Under the pieces are notes generated by a model. The model searched no databases and was not told the origin of the DNA. It saw only the letters and a list, made by a program, of their open reading frames with translations. From an uncultured Maricaulis sp. (GTDB lineage: Bacteria > Pseudomonadota > Alphaproteobacteria > Caulobacterales > Maricaulaceae), in the NCBI RefSeq assembly GCF_947259345.1, contig NZ_CAMYLS010000002.1, positions 1 to 64,000 of the forward strand: 64,000 bases of DNA. The letters are read 5' to 3'. The position numbers and the translations under genes are program-made. Positions 33,981 through 42,759 of this stretch are shown here, piece after piece (position 1 is the stretch's first letter; every line of letters starts with the position of its first letter).

Positions 33981-34994
33981 TCACGCCCCGTCCAGCCAGA
34001 CCTGCCAATCGGCCACCAGCAAGTCGGTATTCGAGGGCAGGCCATGGGCGGCACCGTGTTCGGCCAGCCAGGTTTCCATCGTGCCACCACCTCGCATCCA
34101 GGTGGACAGCTCGCCCAGCGGCGCTGCACCGGCCCGGGCGGTGAGATAGTCCAGAAAGCCGCGTGCCATGACGTAATAGCTGCCGGGGTCGATGGCGGCC
34201 TGGGAGAGGAACTCATCCGCCTCCTCGCCGCTCAGTCGCAAGACCTGCATCCCGCCGCTGGCTGCCGTGTCGGCTGAGTTATTGCGATCGGCCAGATTGG
34301 CTCGCGCCGCCTGGCCGAGGCTGGCCAGCGGGTGTTCCATCGCGAGGAAGGCATCCAGGGCGATCGGGGTTTCACCGTCGGCATCGCGCAATTGTTCGCG
34401 CCGGGTTTCCAGCAGGGGGCCCTCTTCCATGGCCACTGCGGCCATCTCGTCCAGCCAGTCCGGCGCGTGACCGCCATAATGGGCCGGGGCATCGCGATCG
34501 TCCGGCCAGAAGGCGTCAATATACCAGAGATGGCCAAGCTCGTGGGCAATCGCGGCCTGCTCGACGGCCGGATCGAGTGGCTCGTCCGTCGCGCCCTGGC
34601 CGCCCAGGGCGCGTTCAACGAGCGCATTCAGCTGCGCCTCCGGCAAACCCGGAGCCTGGTCTTCAATCTGGGCCCGGATGCGGTCGCGCCGCCGCTGTGC
34701 TTCCTCGACCGCATCGACCCAGGGCAGGACACGTCCATAGCCAGCGGCTTCCAGCGGCCCGGCTAGCGCGGCGCGGGCCTGATTGCCCTGAATGATGGCG
34801 GCCGGACCCGGTGTTTCGCCGAATTGTGCGACAAAGGCCGCGTGACCACTGTCCAGGGCGGCAAGATAGTGATTGGCCTGGTCTGCATCCCGTGCCACGG
34901 CGAGACCCGCCGGGCTGGCCTTGCAGGCATAATCCGTGCCCCCTTGTGCATTCAGCGCCAGCAATGCCGCCGCGATCGCTCCACAGTCCACCAT
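33981..34994 (-). CDS. Putative zinc metallopeptidase-like protein with HELGH motif (337 aa)
   Basis: The central region has AAIAHELGHLWYID (HExxH at 151-155) and, about 28 residues later, DWLDEMAAVAMEE with Glu183, the spacing of gluzincin peptidases of the M1/MA clan. This suggests a zinc-binding peptidase fold. The N-terminus MVDCGAIAAALLALNAQGGT is hydrophobic but lacks basic residues, so export is doubtful. The rest is Ala-rich and helical without a known domain. GGGGAA 6 nt before the ATG supports the start. No link with its neighbours is evident. Confidence 0.65.
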   Translation of the reverse strand: MVDCGAIAAALLALNAQGGTDYACKASPAGLAVARDADQANHYLAALDSGHAAFVAQFGETPGPAAIIQGNQARAALAGPLEAAGYGRVLPWVDAVEEAQRRRDRIRAQIEDQAPGLPEAQLNALVERALGGQGATDEPLDPAVEQAAIAHELGHLWYIDAFWPDDRDAPAHYGGHAPDWLDEMAAVAMEEGPLLETRREQLRDADGETPIALDAFLAMEHPLASLGQAARANLADRNNSADTAASGGMQVLRLSGEEADEFLSQAAIDPGSYYVMARGFLDYLTARAGAAPLGELSTWMRGGGTMETWLAEHGAAHGLPSNTDLLVADWQVWLDGA

Positions 34995-35094
34995 GTGTCA
35001 TTCCCCAAACCAAACATGGCGCAGCATGCAAATCCGGGATTGCTGCGGTGTTTCACAGTGATGAAGTGGCTGTAATTCAGCGCCGACGGCGGCG

Positions 35095-35709
35095 TCAGGC
35101 CATCCCGGCACTCTTGAGTATCTGATAGGCGGCGATCACGCGGCCCAATTGCTCCTCGCTGGAACGGTCGCCGCCATTGGCGTCCGGGTGGAATTGCTTG
35201 ACCAGTTCGGCATAGCGTTTGCGCACGATGGACGGTTTCACGTCCGGATCCAGCGCCATGGTTTCCAGTGCCTTGGTCTGCAGTCGGCCCATGGATTTTT
35301 CCCGCGGAGCTTCCTTGTGGGGGTCCTTGCGGTCGCCGAACATGCCGAAAGGGTCGTTAAACCCGTCTGCGAAATCGCGACTGGCGCGAGAAGCCTTGGC
35401 GGAGGCGGAATGCGTATTGCGCCAATTCCAGGTCGGGCGATGGCCATAGGCCGCGCTCTCACGGAAGGACTGGGCCGCCTGCTCGCCCATGCCCTCGAAG
35501 AAATTCCAGGACTTGTTGTATTCCGAGGCATGGCTCTGGCAGAACCAGTAAAAGTCATTCAGCCGGTCATTCGCCTTCGGCGCCCGGCTGTCGCCATGCT
35601 TGCGGCAGCCCGGCCACTCGCAGACACGCTCTTCCGGCGCCGGCTCGTCCTTGGGCGGCTTGATGCGGATGTCTTTGAACCGCGGTTTGTAATTGTAAGC
35701 TTCCGACAT
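35095..35709 (-). CDS. J-domain protein with N-terminal cysteine cluster (204 aa)
   Basis: The C-terminal 50 residues are a J domain with the HPD tripeptide (KRYAELVKQFHPDANGGDRS), which would stimulate DnaK. The N-terminal part carries a possible zinc site (VCEWPGCRKHG, then FYWFCQSHASE) and a linker rich in Ser/Ala/Arg. This architecture is a known alphaproteobacterial DnaJ-like protein usually found next to bolA and cobS, as here. The ATG at 35709 (MSEAYNYKP) is chosen over the one at 35718 three codons earlier. The gene is divergent from bolA, 65 bp away. Confidence 0.88.
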   Translation of the reverse strand: MSEAYNYKPRFKDIRIKPPKDEPAPEERVCEWPGCRKHGDSRAPKANDRLNDFYWFCQSHASEYNKSWNFFEGMGEQAAQSFRESAAYGHRPTWNWRNTHSASAKASRASRDFADGFNDPFGMFGDRKDPHKEAPREKSMGRLQTKALETMALDPDVKPSIVRKRYAELVKQFHPDANGGDRSSEEQLGRVIAAYQILKSAGMA

Positions 35710-35774
35710 GATCCCCAATTATGGTCATGCGTCAGTAAAGCGGCAATGAAGCCGATGAACAAAGAGGTGTGAAT

Positions 35775-36044
35775 ATGGGCGACGTCGCCGCGCGGATCGA
35801 GAGCAAGCTGCAAAAAGCCTTCACGCCGACCACCCTGACGGTGACCGATGACAGCCATCTGCATGCCGGTCATGCCGGTGCGCGGCCCGGCGGTCAAAGC
35901 CATTTCACCGTAGACATCGCCGCGAGCCGGTTTGATGGCCTGAACCGGGTCGCGCGTCACCGGCTGGTCAATGAGGCCCTCGCCGAGGAACTGGCCGGTC
36001 CGGTCCATGCCCTGGTGATCCGGGCGCGCGGTTCCACCGAATAA
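35775..36044 (+). CDS. bolA: BolA-family protein (89 aa)
   Basis: BolA-like proteins pair with monothiol glutaredoxins and bind [2Fe-2S] clusters, with roles in iron signalling and morphology. The fold is recognisable: VAARIESKLQKAF, TVTDDSHLHAGHAG with conserved histidines, SHFTVDIAASRFDG, then the HTH-like RVARHRLVNEALAEEL. Length is typical. AAAGAGG is well spaced for the ATG at 35775, whereas the in-frame GTG at 35769 is too close. Confidence 0.92.
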   Translation: MGDVAARIESKLQKAFTPTTLTVTDDSHLHAGHAGARPGGQSHFTVDIAASRFDGLNRVARHRLVNEALAEELAGPVHALVIRARGSTE

Positions 36045-36104
36045 GCCACAGGTGCCAAGTCCCGGGTCAGGCGAGGCGGCGCCTTCGCAATCGGGGACTG
36101 ACAC

Positions 36105-36914
36105 ATGCTTCGCTCTTTGCGCACGCTCGCGCTTCCAATGCTTGTCGCCGCTGGCAGCACAGCTTGCAGCACCAGTTTCGAGACGCCCACCACCCTGTCC
36201 TCGACCGAGCGTCTGGCGGCCGGTGAGCGGCGGCTTCTGGCTGTCGAGGAATATGCCGACAGCGCCGCCCTGGCCGAGATGGGCGTGCTCTATCTGCCGC
36301 CGGTCAGTATCGCCCCACAAGCTGATATCGATGGCGATATCCCACCGGCCCGGCTGGATGATGTGCGGCGGCAATTGTCACAAGATGTCTGCCAGCGCCT
36401 GGCGCGGGCCGGCTTTGATGTTCGCCCGGTGCCGACAGAAGCGGGTGAAAGCGGCGAGATGCCCGATGTCGAGATTGATGGCGAGGTCCTGGCATCCGTC
36501 AGTGGCATCCGCCGCAATAATGTCGCGACGACCGGCGTCTCGCGCCTTCTCGGTGCGGCCGTGCCGGGTCCGCTCAATCCGCGCGTCCCGCTGGGGATCG
36601 GGGCTCTGGGTGTCGAGGCGGAAATCCTCGACCGCGAAGGCCGTCAGGTCGCCGCGATCCGCTGGGCGTCGCGCAACCATCTCGCTTCGGGCGGCGGCGT
36701 CACGACCATCCTGGACGGCCCTGACGCTTTTACCAACTTGGCCGATGTCATGGACCTGTCCAGCGTGTTCGCCGATGCGCTGGGCGATCTGGTGGCAGAA
36801 GCCCGCGCGGGCCAGGACGTGGTCGAGTCCGAGACGCCGCGCGGGACCTGCGATGCGTATCGCGAGCTGATCGACGCGGAGATCGCGCCCCAGCCGGAGA
36901 TGTCGCCGGCTTAA
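36105..36914 (+). CDS. Lipoprotein, DUF3313-like (269 aa)
   Basis: The lipoprotein signal MLRSLRTLALPMLVAAGSTA is followed by Cys21 (lipobox STAC). The mature domain starts LAAGERRLLAVEEYADSAAL and has alternating strands and helices, including DDVRRQLSQDVCQRLARAGF and VEIDGEVLASVSGIRRNNVA. The pattern resembles DUF3313 lipoproteins, whose function is unknown. The gene lies 60 bp after bolA. Its stop overlaps the CorC-type gene convergently by 4 bp. Confidence 0.7.
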   Translation: MLRSLRTLALPMLVAAGSTACSTSFETPTTLSSTERLAAGERRLLAVEEYADSAALAEMGVLYLPPVSIAPQADIDGDIPPARLDDVRRQLSQDVCQRLARAGFDVRPVPTEAGESGEMPDVEIDGEVLASVSGIRRNNVATTGVSRLLGAAVPGPLNPRVPLGIGALGVEAEILDREGRQVAAIRWASRNHLASGGGVTTILDGPDAFTNLADVMDLSSVFADALGDLVAEARAGQDVVESETPRGTCDAYRELIDAEIAPQPEMSPA

Positions 36915-38197
36915 CCGCCCGTTCCCACATCATCCGGGCTGACCGAGACACGCAGTTTGGTGATCTGGTTGCGACGGCGTTCGACGACTTCGAAACGGGC
37001 GCCATGGAAGCCGAAGACCTGGCCGCGTTCCGGGATGGTCTGGGCTTCATGGATGACGAGGCCGGCAATGGTGACAGCCTCTTCGTCCGGCAATTCCCAG
37101 TCCAGCGCCCGGTTGAGATCGCGGATCGGCAGCGTGCCATCCACAATCCACACCGCATCGCCATCGGGCTGGATGCCTTCGACGGTGACGTCGTGCTCGT
37201 CCTCGATGGCACCGACGATTTCCTCGAGAATATCTTCCAGCGTCACCAGACCCATCAGGGCGCCATACTCATCCACGACCAGGGCGAAGTGCTCGCGCTT
37301 TTCGCGGAAGGCATTGAGCTGGTCGAGGACTTCTGTCGTCTCCGGTACGAACCAGGGCTCACGGCGCAGGGCATCGATATCGATCACCGAGGCATTGCCG
37401 TCCGCCTCATGAAGGGCGCGGGCAATGTCGCGGACATGCAGAATGCCGACGATATTCTCGGTGTCGCCCTTGTAGATCGGCAGGCGCGTATGCGGTGAGT
37501 GCAGGGCTTCGGTGACGATCGCCTCGGAGGGTTTGTCGGCGTCGATCATCAGGATGGATTTGCGGTGCACCATGATGTCGTCGACGGTCAGGTCACGCAG
37601 GTCGAGCACGCCGCCGAGCATGTCGCGGTCATCCTTGACCACCCCGCCTTCTTCGTGATGCAGGGCGATCGCGCCGCGCAATTCGTCATGCGAGGACAGG
37701 ACCGGCCCGTCGACATTGGCACCGAAAGTGCGCAGCACATTGCGCACCACGAATTGCACGGCCCCGACTACGGGCGCAAAGACGCGGACGACCAGCAGGA
37801 TGGGGCGAGAAACCGCGAGCGCAAAGCGTTCCGGATTGGACAGGGCATAGGTCTTGGGCATGACCTCGGCGAAGACCAGGACCAGGATGGTCATGACCAG
37901 TGTCGCCCAGACGACGCTATTGCCGCCCAGCAGGGTTTCGAACAATTGCCCGGCGATCATCGAGGCCAGGATATTGACGAGATTATTGCCGAGCAGGATA
38001 GAGCCGAGCAGGCCTTCCCCGTCGGAGATCAGGATATTGACCCGCGCCGCGGCCGGGTTCTTGTCACGCTCCAGCTGCAGCATGCGGGCCCGTGAGGTCG
38101 CCGTCAGCGAGGTCTCGGAACCGGAAAAGAAGGCTGAAAGAAGGAGCAGGCCGACAATGGTCAGGGCCGGTCCGATAATCGTCCAGTCAAGGCTCAT
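36911..38197 (-). CDS. HlyC/CorC-family transporter, CNNM + CBS domains (428 aa)
   Basis: The N-terminal DUF21/CNNM domain has three to four membrane helices (IIGPALTIVGLLLLSAFFSG with the FSGSETSLTATSRARM motif, and WATLVMTILVLVFAEVMPKT). A CBS pair follows (DIMVHRKSILMIDADKP, TRLPIYKGDTENIVGILHVR, HFALVVDEYGALMGLVTLED), then a C-terminal CorC_HlyC domain. Members are linked to Mg2+/Co2+ export or sodium-coupled transport. Its start is coupled to the aroB stop by a 4-bp overlap, placing it third in an aroK-aroB-corC-like operon. Confidence 0.92.
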   Translation of the reverse strand: MSLDWTIIGPALTIVGLLLLSAFFSGSETSLTATSRARMLQLERDKNPAAARVNILISDGEGLLGSILLGNNLVNILASMIAGQLFETLLGGNSVVWATLVMTILVLVFAEVMPKTYALSNPERFALAVSRPILLVVRVFAPVVGAVQFVVRNVLRTFGANVDGPVLSSHDELRGAIALHHEEGGVVKDDRDMLGGVLDLRDLTVDDIMVHRKSILMIDADKPSEAIVTEALHSPHTRLPIYKGDTENIVGILHVRDIARALHEADGNASVIDIDALRREPWFVPETTEVLDQLNAFREKREHFALVVDEYGALMGLVTLEDILEEIVGAIEDEHDVTVEGIQPDGDAVWIVDGTLPIRDLNRALDWELPDEEAVTIAGLVIHEAQTIPERGQVFGFHGARFEVVERRRNQITKLRVSVSPDDVGTGG

Positions 38198-39297
38198 GAG
38201 AGCTGGGTCTCCATAAAGGCAAGAAGGTCGGCTTCATCAGCGGCCGGGTCAATCCAGGCATCGCCGATGGCGCGGGCGAGAATGAGGGTGATACGACCGT
38301 CGCGGTTTTTCTTGTCGTCTCGCATGCGGTCAACAAGGCTTGCGGCATCCCAATCGGTATGGGCGAGCTCGGCCGGGCTGGCCGGCAGGCCGACGGCGCG
38401 CAAATGGGCGCTCACGCGGTTGGCATCGACCGCAGGGCAGTCGCCGCGATGGGCGGAATAGGCAAAGGCCAGCGCGGTGCCGACCGCGACGGCTTCCCCG
38501 TGCCGGATCATGTCTTTCGGGGCGTCGGCTTCGAAGGCGTGCCCGAATGTATGACCGAGATTGAGCAGGGCGCGGACCCCGCCTTCACGCTCATCCTCGG
38601 CGACGATGCGGGCCTTGAAGGCGATGGCGGCGGCGACGGCGGCGTCCAGGGCGGCCCCGTCGAGCACGTCCTTGCCCGCCGCTTCAAGGCGATCGAAGAG
38701 CGGGGCGTCGCCGATCAACGCCGCCTTGACGATCTCGGCATAGCCGGCGCGGCGTTCGCGATCGGGCAGGGTGGCGAGCAAGTCGCGGTCGGCGATCACC
38801 AGGCGCGGTTGATGGAAGGCACCGGCGAAATTCTTGCCGTGACGCGTATTGATACCGGTCTTGCCGCCGACCGAGCTGTCGACCTGGGCCAATAGCGTGG
38901 TTGGAATCTGGATGAAGTCCACGCCGCGCTTGGTCACGGCGGCGGCAAAGCCCGTCAGATCGCCAATAACACCGCCGCCCAGCGCAATGATGGCTTCCGA
39001 GCGTTCGACATTGCGGTCCAGCAGGGCGTCGACGACGCTTTCCAGCCCGGCCCAGCTTTTCGAGGTCTCGCCCGGTTCGACAATGATCGGATCGACACGC
39101 AGGCCAAGGCCGGCAAGCTGATCGCTGACGCGTTCGAGATGCAGGTTGGCGACATGGCGGTCAGTCACCAGAATGGCCCGGCCCCGCGGAAAGCGCTCGC
39201 CCAGCTCAGCGCCTGCCGCCGCGAGGGCCCCGGACCCGACCAGCACGTCATAGGCGCGCTCACCCAGACCGACATTGACCCGCAAGATCTCGCTCAC
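38194..39297 (-). CDS. aroB: 3-dehydroquinate synthase
   Basis: AroB converts DAHP to 3-dehydroquinate, the second shikimate-pathway step, using NAD+ and Zn2+. Signatures: VIVEPGETSKSW, SEAIIALGGGVIGDLTGFAA, RGVDFIQIPTTLLAQVDSSV, GGKTGINTRHGKNFAGAFHQ, and the metal-binding EIVKAALIGD, LNLGHTFGHAFE and RHGEAVAVG. Length (367 aa) is typical. It overlaps aroK by 4 bp upstream and the CorC-like gene by 4 bp downstream. Confidence 0.97.
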   Translation of the reverse strand: MSEILRVNVGLGERAYDVLVGSGALAAAGAELGERFPRGRAILVTDRHVANLHLERVSDQLAGLGLRVDPIIVEPGETSKSWAGLESVVDALLDRNVERSEAIIALGGGVIGDLTGFAAAVTKRGVDFIQIPTTLLAQVDSSVGGKTGINTRHGKNFAGAFHQPRLVIADRDLLATLPDRERRAGYAEIVKAALIGDAPLFDRLEAAGKDVLDGAALDAAVAAAIAFKARIVAEDEREGGVRALLNLGHTFGHAFEADAPKDMIRHGEAVAVGTALAFAYSAHRGDCPAVDANRVSAHLRAVGLPASPAELAHTDWDAASLVDRMRDDKKNRDGRITLILARAIGDAWIDPAADEADLLAFMETQLS

Positions 39298-39833
39298 GCT
39301 GACGTCTCCCGGGCCTCAATCGCCCGCAAAATCAAATCCAGCGTCAAATTGTGCGAGCCGCCGGAGGCATCCACATGGATGTCGGCCTCTGCATACGCGG
39401 CCTGACGCTTGTCGAGCAAGGCGCGCAGCACGGTTTCCGGATCGTCTTCTCTCAAAAGCGGGCGGGTATCGCGCTTGGAGACGCGTTTGACCAGGGTTTC
39501 GACATCGGCCTGCAGCCAGATCGAAGTCGCCTCGGCCTTTACCCGTGCGCGGGTTTCCGGATCGACAAAGGCGCCGCCCCCCAGGGCCAGAACCATGGGC
39601 GGTTCCTCGAGCAGGCGGGCGATCACCTTGCGCTCGCCATCGCGAAAGGCGGCCTCGCCGAAATCCTCGAAGATCTCGGACACGCTGCGACCGGCGGCCT
39701 GTTCGACCTCCTCATCGGCGTCGCGGAAGTCCAGCTTCAGCGCATGCGCGAGGCGGCGACCAACGGTCGTTTTTCCCACCCCCATCAGGCCGATCAGGAC
39801 CAGCGATTTCTGCGGTTTGTGAACGCACGACAT
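39294..39833 (-). CDS. aroK: Shikimate kinase
   Basis: P-loop kinase phosphorylating shikimate at O3. Walker A is LIGLMGVGKTTVGRRLAHAL, the shikimate-binding LDFRDADEEVEQAAGRSVSE and FRDGERKVIARLL follow, then LALGGGAFVDPETR and the LID arginines in RDTRPLLREDDP. The start at 39833 (MSCVHKPQK) gives 179 aa, a usual length. An earlier in-frame ATG at 39920 would run into the divergent gene's promoter. It is the first gene of the aroK-aroB-corC-like operon, and xerD lies divergently nearby, a common alphaproteobacterial order. Confidence 0.95.
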   Translation of the reverse strand: MSCVHKPQKSLVLIGLMGVGKTTVGRRLAHALKLDFRDADEEVEQAAGRSVSEIFEDFGEAAFRDGERKVIARLLEEPPMVLALGGGAFVDPETRARVKAEATSIWLQADVETLVKRVSKRDTRPLLREDDPETVLRALLDKRQAAYAEADIHVDASGGSHNLTLDLILRAIEARETSA

Positions 39834-39940
39834 GCTAGCGGTATAAACGGTCTGGAAATCGCCGCAATCAGGGTTAGGCTCGTGCGCGCTACGACCCGCA
39901 GTGCGAAGGCGGGTCTTCACGGGGTCAAGGAGTCGGTTTC

Positions 39941-40081
39941 ATGCGTGGTTTTCTGGTGGGTGTGGCGGTTATCGCCGGTCTCGTCGCGATCGGATTCGGC
40001 ACGCTGGTCCTGATTGCCAACGGCCTTGAACCGACCCGGGAGAATGTGCGTGTCGAGCTGGAAGACGATTTCCCGCGCTAG
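39941..40081 (+). CDS. Small single-pass membrane protein (46 aa)
   Basis: A 46-codon frame with AAGGAG 8 nt before the ATG encodes one transmembrane helix (FLVGVAVIAGLVAIGFGTLV, then LIAN) and a short acidic tail (ENVRVELEDDFPR). Its 3' end overlaps the following gene's GTG start by 32 bp in another frame, which suggests translational coupling. It is divergent from aroK by about 107 bp. No family is recognised. Confidence 0.6.
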   Translation: MRGFLVGVAVIAGLVAIGFGTLVLIANGLEPTRENVRVELEDDFPR

Positions 40082-41699
40082 CCTGCTGGCAGCGCTTCTG
40101 TGCGGCACCGCCGCAGCCCAAAACCCGATCGAAGTCGAGCAACTGGATGCGCTGGACCCACTTGAGGTCTCGCTGACCGATCGAGGTCTGGGTGACCGGC
40201 TATGGTCCCGCTCCGACCGGGACATGGCCGAAGCCGTGTTGTCCCGTTTGCCCGGGACTGGTGACAATGGTTATGCCAGCGAAGCGCTCGGCGATATCGC
40301 CCGGCTCATCCTGTTGACCGGTGGTCGTCCGCCGGTCGGGGGCCGCGGCGATGCTCGCCTCGCCGAACTGCGCGTGGACCGGCTGCTTGCAGCGGGCGGA
40401 CCGCATGATGCCTTTGACCTGCTCGAGCGCACGCCGGGCATTCATCGCCGTCCGGCGCTGGCAGAGCGTCATGCTGAACTTGGCTTTGCCCTGGGGGACA
40501 CGGATCGTGCCTGCCAGACCACCAATGCGCTGATCGAAAACCGTGACGCGCCGGACTGGCTGCGGCGACGCGCCTTCTGCCTTGCGCTCGATGACCAGGG
40601 CGCCGCAGCCGAACTGACGGCGGAGTTGGCGCGGGCGAGCTCCGAGGATGATGATTTCGACGCGCGTCTGTTTGCCATCACGCTGGGAACCCCGGTCGCG
40701 GATAGCGTCTCCGCGCCGGATAGCGGGCTGGATTTCGCAATGTCACGCTATCTGGTCGATCCGGAAGCTTTCATGCCGGAAGTCGCCGACCGTGCGCCGG
40801 CCTGGCTGGCCTCGCTGGTTCACCGGCCGATGTATGAACCCGTGCCGGTTGAAGACGGCGCAGCGGCGCTTGACGCGGCGCTGGCCCTATCCGGTCGCGA
40901 CCGGCATCACGCGCTGGAAGATCTCATGGCCCGGGCCCGTGACCGCGAGCTGGCCGGTCAGGCGCTTGGCTATCTCCTGTCCGATGAAAGTGAAGCCGCC
41001 CGCTTTATCCATGTCGCGCGTCATCATGGCCGTGAAATCGAAACCCTGCCGGTGACGGCGGCCACGCTCGAGCACGGCTATGACATCGCCCTGGCGGCGG
41101 TGATCATCGGCGATTTGCGATCCGCGGTGCGCTGGCGCGATGCCTTGATTGACGGTCCGCCCCAACGTCCCGGACCGGCCGAGCGGGTCGGTCAGCCAAT
41201 CCTGGAAACAGCCGATGGTCAGCTGGTCTATGCCGATGGCACGCCGGTCGATGCGGTCGAGCCGCAAATCGATTGGGAAGCACCGTCGCCGCGCCGCATG
41301 GTTGCGCTTGATCTCTCCCTGGCCATCGCCCGCGATGCGCTGGGCGGCGGGAATTTCGATGCGGTCCTGGCCGCCTGGCTGGAAAGCCAGGGCGATGAGG
41401 CGCTCGGCGAACGCCTGGCCCTTGCCGAACTCGGCGCGCAATTGACCGCCTCGCCCCGTTTGTCGGTTCTCGGCCTTGACGCGCCGGTCGCCTCGTCGGA
41501 ACTCGCCGCCATGGAGATGAGTCAGCGGGCCGGCGCTCGCGCGGAGACCGCGATGCTGGCGGTCAGCCTGCTCAACCGCCCGGAGACCGCCGCCGACCCG
41601 GTCGCCTTCAGTCGCGCCATCGCGGCGCTGGACGCGGCTGGTCTGCGCGGCAATGCCCTCTCTCTCGTTCTGGAGCGGGTGATCGCGAGGGCGCGGTGA
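40050..41699 (+). CDS. Secreted protein of unknown function, helical-repeat-like (549 aa)
   Basis: The start is taken as the GTG at 40050, because GGGAG is 7 nt upstream and it yields a clean signal peptide (MSSWKTISRASLLAALLCGT, then AAAQ). The mature protein is Ala/Leu/Arg-rich and helical throughout, with repeated helix pairs suggesting a solenoid (TPR-like) arrangement, for example ALGDIARLILLTGGRPP and RPALAERHAELGFALGDTDR. No catalytic motif is seen. The stop overlaps the xerD start by 4 bp (GTGA), and the 46-aa gene overlaps its 5' end, so the three probably form one transcript. Confidence 0.7.
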   Translation: MSSWKTISRASLLAALLCGTAAAQNPIEVEQLDALDPLEVSLTDRGLGDRLWSRSDRDMAEAVLSRLPGTGDNGYASEALGDIARLILLTGGRPPVGGRGDARLAELRVDRLLAAGGPHDAFDLLERTPGIHRRPALAERHAELGFALGDTDRACQTTNALIENRDAPDWLRRRAFCLALDDQGAAAELTAELARASSEDDDFDARLFAITLGTPVADSVSAPDSGLDFAMSRYLVDPEAFMPEVADRAPAWLASLVHRPMYEPVPVEDGAAALDAALALSGRDRHHALEDLMARARDRELAGQALGYLLSDESEAARFIHVARHHGREIETLPVTAATLEHGYDIALAAVIIGDLRSAVRWRDALIDGPPQRPGPAERVGQPILETADGQLVYADGTPVDAVEPQIDWEAPSPRRMVALDLSLAIARDALGGGNFDAVLAAWLESQGDEALGERLALAELGAQLTASPRLSVLGLDAPVASSELAAMEMSQRAGARAETAMLAVSLLNRPETAADPVAFSRAIAALDAAGLRGNALSLVLERVIARAR

Positions 41700-42667
41700 G
41701 TGACGCGCCGTCAGCACGCCGGTCCCAGGACCGGACCCTGATCGCACTCTTTCTCGACATGATGGCGGCCGAGCGCGGCGCCGCCGCCAACACGCTCGAT
41801 GCCTACCGGCGGGACCTGATGGATGTCGCCGGGCGGCTGAGCGGCCAGGGCGTGGAGCTGGAGTCGGCCACGACGCCGAATCTCGAGACCGTTCTGGCCG
41901 GTATTGCAGCCGACGGCCTGGCCGCCTCCACCGCCGCGCGGCGCCTTTCAGCGATCAAGCGCTTCTACCGCTTCCTGCTGTCCGATGGTGTCCGCACCGA
42001 CAATCCGGCCACGCCCTTGCGAGCGCCGAAACAGGGTCGCGCCCTGCCGAAGATTCTCTCCGAGGCCGATGTCGATGCGCTGTTCACGGCAGCCGCCGAT
42101 CTGCCCGGTCCGGCCGGGGCGCGAACCCGGGCGCTGATGGAATTGCTCTATGCCGGCGGGTTGCGGGTGACCGAGCTGGTCTCCTTGCCGCTGGGGGCAT
42201 TCGTGCGGGCCGAGCGCTGTATCCAGATCACCGGCAAAGGGGGACGCGAGCGGCTGGTTCCGCTGACCGAGGCCGCGCTCGACGCTGTGGCGGCGTACAA
42301 GGCCGTGCGTGAGGCTCACCTGCCTGCCGACAAGAGCAAGGCCGGCAAGGCAGGCCGCTTCCTCTTTCCCTCGCGAACCGCGAAAGGCGGGCACCTCACC
42401 CGGGAACGTTTCGCCCAGATACTCGGTGAACTGACCCTGGCGGCGGGAATGGACCCGACAAAGGTGTCACCGCATGTTCTGCGCCATGCCTTCGCGACAC
42501 ACCTTCTCGCGAGAGGCGCGGATCTGCGCAGCGTCCAGATGCTGCTCGGTCATGCCGATGTCTCGACCACGCAGATCTACACGCATGTGCTTGATGAAAG
42601 GCTGAAATCCCTCGTCCAGTCGGCGCACCCCCTGGCCCGGCGCGGCGAGGATGGGAGCGCCGGTTGA
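41696..42667 (+). CDS. xerD: Site-specific tyrosine recombinase XerD
   Basis: XerD, with XerC, resolves chromosome dimers at dif. An N-terminal SAM-like domain (FLDMMAAERGAAANTLDAYR, KRFYRFLLSDG) precedes the catalytic domain with Arg157 (YAGGLRVTELVSL), His260-x-x-Arg263 (SPHVLRHAFATHLL), His286 (LLGHADVSTTQ) and nucleophile Tyr295 (IYTHVLDERLK). Length 323 aa is slightly above the usual 298-310. The start is a GTG overlapping the previous stop by 4 bp. It is a housekeeping gene, not part of a mobile element. No dif site was identified nearby. Confidence 0.95.
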   Translation: MSDAPSARRSQDRTLIALFLDMMAAERGAAANTLDAYRRDLMDVAGRLSGQGVELESATTPNLETVLAGIAADGLAASTAARRLSAIKRFYRFLLSDGVRTDNPATPLRAPKQGRALPKILSEADVDALFTAAADLPGPAGARTRALMELLYAGGLRVTELVSLPLGAFVRAERCIQITGKGGRERLVPLTEAALDAVAAYKAVREAHLPADKSKAGKAGRFLFPSRTAKGGHLTRERFAQILGELTLAAGMDPTKVSPHVLRHAFATHLLARGADLRSVQMLLGHADVSTTQIYTHVLDERLKSLVQSAHPLARRGEDGSAG

Positions 42668-42759
42668 CGTATGCGTAAGTGCGGCTTTTGAGGCTTGTAG
42701 CCCCGGTGCGGGGTCGTTAGGTTGCCCTCCACTTTTGTGATCACAGGCGTTGGCAGGAC

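Noticed and set aside
41696-42667. Tyrosine recombinase as a sign of an integrated element
   Set aside because: It has the XerD domain pattern and sits in a housekeeping neighbourhood (aroK, accA), with no attachment-site duplication or phage genes.
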